Positions 38,023-46,303 of a DNA stretch of 64,000 bases are shown here, piece by piece. Origin of the DNA: an uncultured Lachnospiraceae bacterium. GTDB taxonomy: Bacteria > Bacillota > Clostridia > Lachnospirales > Lachnospiraceae. The translations under genes and the position numbers were made by a program. Below the pieces are notes generated by a model, which saw only the letters and a program-made list of their open reading frames with translations, made no database searches and had not been told where the DNA came from. Position 1 is the stretch's first letter, and every line of letters starts with the position of its first letter. The stretch spans positions 62,001 to 126,000 of the forward strand of contig CAMOIJ010000002.1 in assembly GCA_946615865.1 (NCBI GenBank), in the 5' to 3' direction.

Positions 38023-39723
38023 ATGGGTAAAGAAGAACTGAACAGAGATGACGCGGCAGCCTCCGCAGAGGAGAGAGTAAGCCGCCATTTTATCGAAAAG
38101 GAAATTGACAAAGACCTCGCCGAGGGCGTTTATGACACCGTCCACACCCGCTTTCCGCCCGAGCCTAACGGATATCTGCATATAGGCCACGCCAAGAGTA
38201 TACTTCTCAATTACGGAATGGCGCAGGAGTACGGCGGAAAATTCAACCTTCGCTTTGACGATACCAACCCCACCAAGGAGAAGAGCGAGTTCGTGGAGTC
38301 CATCAAAGAGGACGTGGCGTGGCTCGGAGCTGATTATGAAGACAGGCTCTTTTTTGCCTCCAACTACTTCGATCAGATGTATGAGATCGCTGTAGATCTT
38401 ATCAAAAAAGGGAAGGCCTATGTGTCGGACCTGACTGCCGAGCAGATGAGGGAATACCGCGGGACTCTGGACGAGCCCGGGATCAATGATCCCAACAGGG
38501 ACAGGAGTGTTGAGGAAAACCTTGATCTCTTCACCAGAATGAAGAACGGCGAATTCGCTGACGGAGAGAAGACTCTTCGCGCGAAGATCGATATGACAAG
38601 TTCCAACATGAATATGAGAGATCCGATCCTCTACAGAGTGGCTCATATGTCTCATCACAATACGGGCGACAAGTGGTGCATCTATCCGATGTACGACTAT
38701 GCGCACCCCATTGAGGACGCGATCGAGAATATTACACACTCTCTGTGCACTCTTGAATTTGAGGATCACAGGCCTCTCTATGACTGGGTCGTAAAGGAAG
38801 CCGGATTTGTGCATCCCCCCAGACAGATCGAATTTGCCAAGATGTATCTGACCAATGTGGTCACCGGCAAGAGATATATCAAGAAGCTTGTGGAAGAGGG
38901 CATCGTAGACGGATGGGACGATCCCAGACTTGTGAGTATCTCCGGCCTTCGCCGCAGGGGCTTTACTCCTGAGTCCATCAAGAAATTTGTGGAACTCAGC
39001 GGTATCTCCAAGGCCCAGTCCTCTTCAGACTACGCGATGCTCGAGTACTGCATCAGAGAAGATCTCAAGCCGAGCTGCAGCAGAATGCTTACAGTTCTTA
39101 ATCCCCTCAAGCTGATCATCGACAATTATCCCGAGGATCAGACAGAGATGCTTGACGCCGACAATAATCTTGAGAATCCGGAACTGGGCGTCAGACAGAT
39201 TCCTTTCGGCAGGGAACTGTGGATCGAGAAAGAAGATTTCCTGACGGCTCCGATTCCCAAGTACAAGAGGCTGTATCCCGGAAACGAAGTACGCCTGATG
39301 TATGCTTATTTCGTGAAATGCACCGGCTATGACACCGACGAGAACGGCAATGTGACGGCGGTTCACTGTACTTATGACCCCGAGACGAAGAGCGGGAGCG
39401 GATTTACAGGCCGCAAAGTCAAGGGCACGATCCACTGGGTAAGCGCGAAGGAAGCTGTTCCGGTCATGGTCAGACTCTACGAGAACATCGTAGATGAGGA
39501 GAAGGGCGTTTACAATGAAGACGGATCGCTCAATCTGAACCCGAACTCCCTGATCGAGTGCAGCGCTTATGCCGAGCCTGCGCTGAAAGACGTAAAGCCT
39601 TTTGACAGGTTCCAGTTTGTAAGAAACGGCTATTTCTGCGTGGACTGCCACGATTCGAAGGAAGGCGCTCCCGTGTTTAACAGGATCGTCGGCCTTAAGA
39701 GTTCCTTCAAACTGCCGAAGTGA
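38023..39723 (+). CDS. glnS: Glutaminyl-tRNA synthetase
   Basis: GlnS charges tRNA-Gln directly. The 566-residue protein has the HIGH motif in [16 protein letters not shown], the GlnRS-specific [20 protein letters not shown] segment, and a C-terminal anticodon-binding beta-barrel. The KMSKS position (VMSKR in E. coli) reads [11 protein letters not shown], a weak form that seems common in this lineage. Many Firmicutes lack GlnRS and use GatCAB, so its presence is informative. GCAGGAGCAG is the ribosome site. It ends at a terminator shared with the TetR gene. Confidence 0.95.
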   Translation: MGKEELNRDDAAASAEERVSRHFIEKEIDKDLAEGVYDTVHTRFPPEPNGYLHIGHAKSILLNYGMAQEYGGKFNLRFDDTNPTKEKSEFVESIKEDVAWLGADYEDRLFFASNYFDQMYEIAVDLIKKGKAYVSDLTAEQMREYRGTLDEPGINDPNRDRSVEENLDLFTRMKNGEFADGEKTLRAKIDMTSSNMNMRDPILYRVAHMSHHNTGDKWCIYPMYDYAHPIEDAIENITHSLCTLEFEDHRPLYDWVVKEAGFVHPPRQIEFAKMYLTNVVTGKRYIKKLVEEGIVDGWDDPRLVSISGLRRRGFTPESIKKFVELSGISKAQSSSDYAMLEYCIREDLKPSCSRMLTVLNPLKLIIDNYPEDQTEMLDADNNLENPELGVRQIPFGRELWIEKEDFLTAPIPKYKRLYPGNEVRLMYAYFVKCTGYDTDENGNVTAVHCTYDPETKSGSGFTGRKVKGTIHWVSAKEAVPVMVRLYENIVDEEKGVYNEDGSLNLNPNSLIECSAYAEPALKDVKPFDRFQFVRNGYFCVDCHDSKEGAPVFNRIVGLKSSFKLPK

Positions 39724-39740
39724 TAACTGATCACAAATAT

Positions 39741-39777
39741 AAAAGCGCGTGGATGTTTTTATCCGCGCGCTTTTTTT
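39741..39777. terminator. Bidirectional terminator between glnS and the TetR gene
   Basis: AAAAGCGCGTGGAT (39741-39754) pairs with ATCCGCGCGCTTTT (39761-39774) with one wobble, then more T's. Confidence 0.85.
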
Positions 39778-39794
39778 ATTCATCTGCAGGAACC

Positions 39795-40397
39795 TCAGCT
39801 GTATATCTTTTCAAAGAACCGTATCAGTTCATTTGTTTCTTCCATAAATCTCCCGGGATCAAAAGAGCCTTTTTCAAGAAGCCTTAGAACAGTATCTTTT
39901 TTCGAAAGATCCAAAAGCCTGCTGATCCTTCCGGCGTCCCCGGCCGTAAGTGTTCCCGGAAGTATCGCTTCTGCAAGCACTTCCGATCGGCGTTCATTAT
40001 ATGGGGCAGTGCCTGAGAGAACAGCCTCCTGGTTTTCAAAGGTTCCGTCACTCTCTGCCCGCTCAAGAAACAGGAACATATACGGATACCTGCGCATGGC
40101 TGAACATTCGGACGCAGTGATCTTTCGCTGCAATTCAAAGTATGGAAGAGGTCCGGCCTTTGCGATCCCGGAATTAAGCTCAACAAGAGCAAATCTGGCG
40201 CTGTATTCGGCAAGGAACTCATAGATTCCGGACTTGCTGTAAAAATAGTGAAAGAGCAGGCCTTTACTGATCCCGGCCTCGGCTACGATCTCGTCCGTGC
40301 TTGCGTGGCGGAACCCGTCCCGTGAAAACACTTTAAGCGCACCGTTGATCATACTGTTCTGCTTGGTCTTATTAAGGTCCCAGAATTTCTCATTCAA
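39795..40397 (-). CDS. TetR-family transcription regulator
   Basis: The 200-residue protein has the TetR helix-turn-helix near the N-terminus (ALKVFSRDGFRHASTDEIVA, then EAGISKGLLFHYFYSKSGIY) and a helical ligand domain without obvious similarity. I choose the TTG at 40397, eight bases after AGGAGG (40411-40406). A longer frame reaching 40460 would start inside the -35 of its own promoter. It is divergent from the YtxH-like gene, which may be its target. The ligand is unknown. Confidence 0.9.
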   Translation of the reverse strand: MNEKFWDLNKTKQNSMINGALKVFSRDGFRHASTDEIVAEAGISKGLLFHYFYSKSGIYEFLAEYSARFALVELNSGIAKAGPLPYFELQRKITASECSAMRRYPYMFLFLERAESDGTFENQEAVLSGTAPYNERRSEVLAEAILPGTLTAGDAGRISRLLDLSKKDTVLRLLEKGSFDPGRFMEETNELIRFFEKIYS

Positions 40398-40422
40398 TGC
40401 AGCTTCCTCCTCTCCCGGCTTC

Positions 40423-40460
40423 TTATCATTAATGATAACATTGCCCAAATCCGGCTTCAA
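40423..40460 (-). promoter_or_regulatory. TetR promoter with a 16-bp palindrome over the -10
   Basis: On the minus strand TTGAAG (40460-40455), 17-base spacer, TATCAT (40437-40432). The perfect palindrome TTATCATTAATGATAA (40423-40438) covers this -10 completely, as expected of an autoregulatory TetR operator. Confidence 0.65.
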
Positions 40461-40578
40461 GAAAGAGCGTCAATTTATGATGTGTTTACAATTGAGTCTT
40501 TAATTTTATATCTAAATAGAGTAGTATGAAATACAGCAGGGCGAATTCTGCCCGATTAAAAATCAACAGGAGGTCAAT

Positions 40579-41094
40579 ATGTTCAGATTAGGAAAACTTC
40601 TTTTTGGTCTTGCGGTGGCAGGCGCAACTGCGGCAACAGTTTATAATTATCTGGATCAGAAAAACAGTGAGCCGGATGAGGATTTTAACGAGGACTTCGA
40701 GGACGACGATACTGAGAAATCTGAGGAGGAAGACTACACAGAGAAACTTAAAACGGCTGCGACCAGGACTTACACTACGATCAAGGAGAGCTCTCAGGAC
40801 GCCATGGCCAGGGTCAAGGAAGCGATCGGCCCCAAGGGAGAGGAAGTTCTCGACGTTGTCGGCGAAACTGCTGAAAAGGTCAAAGGTGTAGTTTCGGATT
40901 CCGCTGCCCGCGTTAAGGATATTCTTCAGGAAGAAGAGAGCAAACTCGACGAGGAAGCTGTTGAGGAAGCCGTAGCGAACGCACTGGCTGAGGAAGCTGA
41001 AGCCGGCGAAGCGATCCACGAGGACGACCACGACAAGGAAGCGGTCTATGAGGAGGAATTCCCTGAAGCGGCTTCTGAGGAGAAAGAGGAATAA
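40579..41094 (+). CDS. Small acidic YtxH-like protein with an N-terminal membrane anchor
   Basis: The 171-residue protein begins with one short hydrophobic segment (GKLLFGLAVAGATAATVYNYL), then is acidic throughout (about residues 30-50 and 135-171 nearly all Glu/Asp). The middle part resembles amphipathic YtxH/apolipoprotein-like helices (LKTAATRTYTTIKESSQDAM, VVSDSAARVKDILQE). Such proteins have been linked to stress, but the role is not known. ACAGGAGGTCAAT gives a strong ribosome site. It is divergent from the TetR gene. Confidence 0.75.
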   Translation: MFRLGKLLFGLAVAGATAATVYNYLDQKNSEPDEDFNEDFEDDDTEKSEEEDYTEKLKTAATRTYTTIKESSQDAMARVKEAIGPKGEEVLDVVGETAEKVKGVVSDSAARVKDILQEEESKLDEEAVEEAVANALAEEAEAGEAIHEDDHDKEAVYEEEFPEAASEEKEE

Positions 41095-41127
41095 CATATC
41101 TTAAAAGAATTTGTTTTGCAAATCTTC

Positions 41128-41156
41128 TTGACTAATTTTATGTTCTTGATTAGAAT
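41128..41156 (+). promoter_or_regulatory. Promoter of uraA
   Basis: TTGACT (41128-41133) and TAGAAT (41151-41156) are 17 bases apart. Transcripts would start near 41162, leaving a leader of about 200 bases before uraA. Confidence 0.65.
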
Positions 41157-41185
41157 CTCTTTAGATTTTTGAGGGAAGGACATCA

Positions 41186-41227
41186 ATGAGTCGGAGAATT
41201 GTCAATCATCTGAATTTCATGAGTTAA
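41186..41227 (+). CDS. Candidate leader peptide of uraA (13 residues)
   Basis: A short frame, MSRRIVNHLNFMS, starts at ATG 41186 with GGGAAGG eight bases upstream and stops at TAA 41225-41227, six bases before the left arm of the terminator. A ribosome at its stop would cover part of that arm. No codon run for one amino acid is present, so simple amino-acid attenuation is unlikely; coupling to transcription speed, as in E. coli pyrBI, is possible. Coding use is not proven. Confidence 0.35.
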   Translation: MSRRIVNHLNFMS

Positions 41228-41233
41228 TTACAG

Positions 41234-41267
41234 CACGTCAGGGTCAGTGTTCCCTGACGTGTTTTTT
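41234..41267 (+). terminator. Intrinsic terminator in the uraA leader (candidate attenuator)
   Basis: CACGTCAGGG (41234-41243) pairs perfectly with CCCTGACGTG (41252-41261), followed by six T's. It lies after the uraA promoter and 100 bases before the uraA start, so it can block uraA transcription. It may also end the upstream gene's transcript. No PyrR-binding consensus or guanine riboswitch is recognised. Confidence 0.8.
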
Positions 41268-41366
41268 AAGAGGGTATCATGGGATCATCAGAATGGCAGG
41301 GATCTGCGGATTCGCGGCTTTTACGCGGGTCTTTCCCGGATCTTTACAAAACAGGAGGAAATACAG

Positions 41367-42773
41367 ATGAGTAAAAACGAGTACAAAGTCGGCGAGCGCG
41401 CCATCTACGATGCGCGGGAGCTGGGTACGGGCAAGATGATCGTACTGGGACTTCAGCACATGTTCGCAATGTTCGGTGCAACAGTAGTTGTTCCGCTGAT
41501 CACAGGACTGAATGTTTCCACGACGCTGCTGTTCGCAGGACTGGGAACGCTTCTGTTTCACCTGATCTCCAAGAAGAAGGTTCCCGCGTTTCTGGGTTCT
41601 TCATTCGCATTTCTTGGCGGTTACGCGGCGATCGCGCCCCTCGGCGCTGACGGCTCGCCCAGTGAGCTTCTGCCTTACGCCTGCTTCGGCGTCGCCTGCG
41701 CAGGCCTGCTGTACCTTGTTCTCGCCGCGCTCTTTAAAGCATACGGCACCAGCAAGGTAATGAAGTACTTCCCGCCGGTAGTTACAGGTCCCATCATTAT
41801 AGCGATCGGACTTAACCTTGCTCCTTCAGCCATCAATAATATCGAGTCCTGCTGGTGGGTAGCCCTTGTCGCGATCATTATCGTTGTAATCTGCAATATC
41901 TGGGGCAAGGGAATGATCAAGATCGTCCCGATCCTGCTCGGCGTCATTGGCTCCTATCTCTGCGCGGCAGTGGCAGGATTGATCGATTTCAGTCAGGTAG
42001 CGTCAGCTCCCTGGATAGGCTTCCCGATCAGCTATAAGAACACGGTATTCTCTATTTTCACCGGCGGCAATCTCAACGCGGGGCTTCTTCTCACGAGCAT
42101 CGTGACTATCATGCCCATCGCGCTCGCGACAATGATGGAGCATATTGGCGATATCTCAGCCATCAGTTCCACTTGCGGCATCAACTATATTAAGGATCCC
42201 GGACTGCACCGCACACTGACAGGAGACGGTCTTGCCACAGCACTTGCTTCTCTGTTCGGAGCTCCGGCCAATACTACTTACGGCGAGAACACCGGTGTCC
42301 TGACTCTGACAAAGGTCTATGATCCCCGCGTAATCCGTATCGCGGCAGGATTTGCGATCCTGATGTCCTTCTGCCCGAAATTCGCGGCTATCATCGAGGT
42401 CATGCCCGCCGCGACGATCGGCGGCATCTCCCTTGTCCTCTACGGAATGATCTCCGCAGTCGGCGTGAGAAACCTTGTTGAGACGAACACCGACTTCTCC
42501 AAGAGCAGAAATGTCCTGATCGCAGCGCTGATCATGGTTCTTTCCATCGGCATCAGCTATTCCAACGCAGGCGCGATCAACATCCCCGTCGGTTCAATGA
42601 CGCTGAGCCTTTCCGGTCTCGCTACCGGTTCCCTGGTAGGTATCATCCTCAACGCGATCCTGCCCGGCAAAGACTACAAATTTGAAGACGACAAGCCCAA
42701 CCGCACGGGCGTCAACTTCGAGATCATCTCCGGCGAGACCATCATTGAAAGCCGCGAGAAAGGAAAACACTGA
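41367..42773 (+). CDS. uraA: Uracil/xanthine permease (nucleobase:cation symporter-2 family)
   Basis: The 468-residue protein has about fourteen hydrophobic segments and the NCS2 hallmarks: ALGLQHMFAMFGATVVVPLI-like N-terminus, a helix with FLGSSFAFLGGYAAI, and the signature region MIALATMMEHIGDIS (Glu and His) and APANTTYGENTGVLTLTKV. The last is typical of uracil permeases, so uracil is favoured over xanthine. I take ATG 41367 after ACAGGAGGAAATACAG; the frame is open 120 bases further up but through leader RNA. A terminator follows. Confidence 0.92.
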   Translation: MSKNEYKVGERAIYDARELGTGKMIVLGLQHMFAMFGATVVVPLITGLNVSTTLLFAGLGTLLFHLISKKKVPAFLGSSFAFLGGYAAIAPLGADGSPSELLPYACFGVACAGLLYLVLAALFKAYGTSKVMKYFPPVVTGPIIIAIGLNLAPSAINNIESCWWVALVAIIIVVICNIWGKGMIKIVPILLGVIGSYLCAAVAGLIDFSQVASAPWIGFPISYKNTVFSIFTGGNLNAGLLLTSIVTIMPIALATMMEHIGDISAISSTCGINYIKDPGLHRTLTGDGLATALASLFGAPANTTYGENTGVLTLTKVYDPRVIRIAAGFAILMSFCPKFAAIIEVMPAATIGGISLVLYGMISAVGVRNLVETNTDFSKSRNVLIAALIMVLSIGISYSNAGAINIPVGSMTLSLSGLATGSLVGIILNAILPGKDYKFEDDKPNRTGVNFEIISGETIIESREKGKH

Positions 42774-42806
42774 TCACGTAACAAACCGCATAATGAAGTA
42801 ATACAG

Positions 42807-42838
42807 GAAGCACCGCCTTTTCAGGCGGTGCTTCTTTT
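42807..42838 (+). terminator. Intrinsic terminator after uraA
   Basis: GAAGCACCGCC (42807-42817) pairs with GGCGGTGCTTC (42824-42834), followed by TTTT. Confidence 0.9.
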
Positions 42839-42886
42839 AATTGTGCTGCTGGTGTATGATAAGTTGTGTAACGGAGGTGACAGGAG

Positions 42887-45800
42887 ATGAGTTACAGATT
42901 TTGTTTTGGTGCTTCAGGGTCGGGAAAGAGCCGGATGCTCCACAATATGATACTGGAACAGGCGCAGAATGCGCTCAGCGGCCAGGACAGATCCGGCAGC
43001 AACTATGTGATCATTGTTCCGGATCAGTATTCAATGCAGACACAGAAGGAGATAGTCAGTGAATCCCCGCAGAAAGGTATCCTCAATATAGATGTCCTGA
43101 GTTTTGGAAGGCTGACTCACAAGATCTTCGAGGAGACCGGAGTCTCTCACAGAGCCGTCCTCGACGACATGGGAAAGACTCTTCTTCTGCGCAGAGTCGC
43201 GGGTCAGTGTGAGCCGGAACTGAAAATCCTCAAAAAAAGTATCCACTATCCCGGTATGATCTCGGAAGTGAAATCCGTGATCTCCGAATTCATGCAGTAC
43301 GGTATCGGCGATAAAGAGATGGAACTGATGCAGCAGTATGCCGTCAGCAGAGGGCAGGGCGCGCTCAATGCGCGGCTAAATGATCTTCAGACCCTTTACA
43401 CAGCTTTTATGAAGGCCAAGAGGGACCGTTTTATCACCAATGAAGAGATGCTGGACCTTTTGGCCGAGGCGATCCCCTCCTCCGAATGGGTAAGACGCAG
43501 CACCTTTGTGCTGGATGGTTTTACCGGTTTTACTCCGGTTCAGTACAGGGTGATCACCGCCCTGATCCGCCATGGCCGTGAAGTGATCATCTCTCTTTCT
43601 CTCGGAAAAGATGACGGTCCTTCAATAGAAAAAGTATGTCTTAATAAAAATCCCGGCAGAGAAGACGCTCTTTTCTACCTGACCAGAAAGACTGTCTGTG
43701 ATATTGAGAAACTGGCTTTAACTGAGGGGCTTATAAGAGGAACTGATCTGTACGTTTCTGATCCTGATGAAGTCCCAGCCCGTTTTTTAAATAATCCTGT
43801 GCTGGGCCACCTCGAACACAATATCTTCCGATATCCCGCACTTCCATTTGATCAGGATACCGGCGGAATGATCCGGATCTTTGAGACCGACACGCCGGAA
43901 GAGGAAGTAAGGCAGATCTGCATTGAGATCAAACGCCTCGTTCTGACGAAAGGCTACCAGTACAGAGACATATCTGTTGTCTGCGGCGATCTCGACAGCT
44001 GCGGAACCGCCTTCGAAAAGTATGCGCCCCGCTACGATATACCTGTATATGTGGACAAGACCAGTTCCGCCGGGCTCAGCCCTCTGACGGAAGCTGTCAG
44101 AAGCGTTCTGGGGATCAGATCGGAAGGGTATTCCTATAACAGTATATTCCGCTACCTGAGAAGCGGAATGAGCAGCCTCACAAGAGATGAAACTGACCTT
44201 CTCGAGAATTACTGTCTCGAGCACGGGATCAGGGGCCGCAAAAAATGGAGTCTTCCTTTCGACGCGCAGACAGAGCCTCTCCGGGCGCGTTTTCTTGAAG
44301 AGATCAGGCCGGTTGCGGGGGACATAACAGATGAGAGGATCCCTCCGCGCACTGCCGCCGAGAGAACACGGCAGCTTTATGATTTCATGGTGAATCTCTC
44401 AATGGAAGAGAAAATGGAAGAGTGGAGCAGCAGGTTTGACTCGGAAGGAGACTTCGTCAGGGGAAAACAGTTCAGTCAGCTCTACCGCTGTGTAATAGAC
44501 CTTCTGGAGCAGATCCACGATCTTCTCGGCGATGAAAAGATCTCCGGCAAAGACTATCTGGAACTTCTTGAGACCGGTTTCGAAGAGATAAGGCTCGGCA
44601 CACTTCCCCAGGAAACAGACAGATTACTTGTGGGCGATATTGAGAGGACAAGGGTATCCCAGTGCCGTGTTTTGTTCTTTACCGGCGTAAACGACGGCAA
44701 TATCCCGAGGGGAACCTCAAGAGGAGGACTTCTCTCAGACCTGGACAGGGAATTTCTGCGCTCTTCGGGGGCGGAATTGTCCCCCACCCCGCGTCAGCAG
44801 ATGTATATGCAGAGACTCTATCTCTACATGAATATGACTAAACCGACGGACGCACTCTATCTCTCTTTTGCCAGGACGACGCCGGAGGGCGGATCCCTGC
44901 ATCCCTCCTATCTGATCCCGATGATCAGAAAACTCTTTCCCGAGCTGGCTGTGGAGCATCCCCAGCTGCGGCCGGCATCAGAACAGCTGACCGGAATTAA
45001 GGACAGCACAGTCTGGCTGTCCGGCGCACTCCGGGACTATGCCCAGGGCGTGACCCCCGACAGATCACCGGATGCAGACGCTGTCAAGACCACATACGGC
45101 TTATTAATGCGCACAGGAAGCACAGAGGACAAAAGAGCTCTGGAAAGTCTTAAAGGGGCCGCTTTCAAGAGGTATGACCCGGTAATGATCAGTCCCGGGA
45201 CAGCACAGGCTCTGTACGGGAATTCCATCATGGGCGGGATCACCAGGATGGAGACGGCCGCGCAGTGTTCTCTCAGACATTTCCTCCAGTACGGTCTTGG
45301 TCTTAAAGAGCGGAAAGAATTTGCGGTGGCGTCCCTCGATACAGGCTCGATCCTCCATATGAGTCTGGATTCATTCAGCCGCAAACTCCTGAAAAAGGGG
45401 CTTACATGGAACAGCTTCACAAAGGAGGAAGGGGAGGAACTGACCGCGGAAGCTTTAAATGAGACGGCTGCTTCCTACCATGATCTTCTTATGTACTCCA
45501 CGAAGAGAAGTGAATCATGGCTTTTAAGAATGCGGGCGATCCTCGCCCGAAGCGCGGATACGCTCCAATACCAGCTTCAGAAAGGAGACTTTGTTCCGGA
45601 AGGGTATGAGTTCGGATTCGGTCCCGGCTGTGAGACGGATCTGATCACTTTTCCTCTGAGCGGAGGCAGGTCCCTGAAGCTTACCGGCAGGATTGACAGA
45701 CTTGATCTGTGCAGAGAGGATGGCAGCGTTTTCGTCAAAATACTGGATTACAAATCCGGCTCCCTGGACCTTGACGAGGATCTTATGAAGCGCGGGATCC

Positions 45801-46294
45801 AGCTGCAGCTTCTCATGTACATGAACGCCGCGATGGATTATCTGGCAGCGCAGAACCCCGAAACGGATATCATTCCTTCCGCTATGCTCTATTACAGGAT
45901 CACCGACCCGGTAATTGACGGAAATAAGAGCAGCGGGGACAGTCTTGAACTGATCAGGGACTCCCTGAGGCCAACCGGGATGATCAATTCTGATCCCGTC
46001 TCCTACAGACATCTTGACAGATATGTCAGCGGAAAGAGCGACGTAATACCGCTTAAACTCAAGAAGGACGGCGATCCCGGAGCCGGGTCCAGCGTCTATT
46101 CTGCCGAAGGGTTTAAGGAACTGACCCGGGAAGTTACAAGTGTGGTCTGCCGTCTCGCGGAAGATATACTGGATGGAAAAGCGGAGGCCGATCCGGCCGC
46201 CTGGAAAAACAACAGAACAGCGTGCGACTATTGTCCCTACAGTAGTGTCTGCGGTTTTGATCTCTCCATCGAAGGTTACAAATACAGAAAGTGA
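42887..46294 (+). CDS. addB: AddB, helicase-nuclease subunit of the double-strand break repair complex
   Basis: AddAB resects broken DNA ends and loads RecA, the Gram-positive counterpart of RecBCD. The 1135-residue protein has a Walker-like GASGSGKSRML at the N-terminus, inactive helicase-like domains, and a C-terminal nuclease with ILDYKSGS. The four Cys of the AddB iron-sulfur cluster are present: Cys 794, then Cys 1113, 1116 and 1122, matching the family's order. GGAGGTGACAGGAG precedes the ATG. addA follows nine bases after the stop. Confidence 0.96.
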   Translation: MSYRFCFGASGSGKSRMLHNMILEQAQNALSGQDRSGSNYVIIVPDQYSMQTQKEIVSESPQKGILNIDVLSFGRLTHKIFEETGVSHRAVLDDMGKTLLLRRVAGQCEPELKILKKSIHYPGMISEVKSVISEFMQYGIGDKEMELMQQYAVSRGQGALNARLNDLQTLYTAFMKAKRDRFITNEEMLDLLAEAIPSSEWVRRSTFVLDGFTGFTPVQYRVITALIRHGREVIISLSLGKDDGPSIEKVCLNKNPGREDALFYLTRKTVCDIEKLALTEGLIRGTDLYVSDPDEVPARFLNNPVLGHLEHNIFRYPALPFDQDTGGMIRIFETDTPEEEVRQICIEIKRLVLTKGYQYRDISVVCGDLDSCGTAFEKYAPRYDIPVYVDKTSSAGLSPLTEAVRSVLGIRSEGYSYNSIFRYLRSGMSSLTRDETDLLENYCLEHGIRGRKKWSLPFDAQTEPLRARFLEEIRPVAGDITDERIPPRTAAERTRQLYDFMVNLSMEEKMEEWSSRFDSEGDFVRGKQFSQLYRCVIDLLEQIHDLLGDEKISGKDYLELLETGFEEIRLGTLPQETDRLLVGDIERTRVSQCRVLFFTGVNDGNIPRGTSRGGLLSDLDREFLRSSGAELSPTPRQQMYMQRLYLYMNMTKPTDALYLSFARTTPEGGSLHPSYLIPMIRKLFPELAVEHPQLRPASEQLTGIKDSTVWLSGALRDYAQGVTPDRSPDADAVKTTYGLLMRTGSTEDKRALESLKGAAFKRYDPVMISPGTAQALYGNSIMGGITRMETAAQCSLRHFLQYGLGLKERKEFAVASLDTGSILHMSLDSFSRKLLKKGLTWNSFTKEEGEELTAEALNETAASYHDLLMYSTKRSESWLLRMRAILARSADTLQYQLQKGDFVPEGYEFGFGPGCETDLITFPLSGGRSLKLTGRIDRLDLCREDGSVFVKILDYKSGSLDLDEDLMKRGIQLQLLMYMNAAMDYLAAQNPETDIIPSAMLYYRITDPVIDGNKSSGDSLELIRDSLRPTGMINSDPVSYRHLDRYVSGKSDVIPLKLKKDGDPGAGSSVYSAEGFKELTREVTSVVCRLAEDILDGKAEADPAAWKNNRTACDYCPYSSVCGFDLSIEGYKYRK

Positions 46295-46303
46295 CAGCAA
46301 ACT

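Noticed and set aside
40398-40460. Longer N-terminus for the TetR protein from TTG 40460
   Set aside because: That TTG is the -35 box of the promoter and has no ribosome site; TTG 40397 has AGGAGG eight bases upstream.
41157-41366. Guanine or PRPP riboswitch before uraA
   Set aside because: I see none of the conserved loop sequences of purine riboswitches; the leader has a short frame and a terminator instead.
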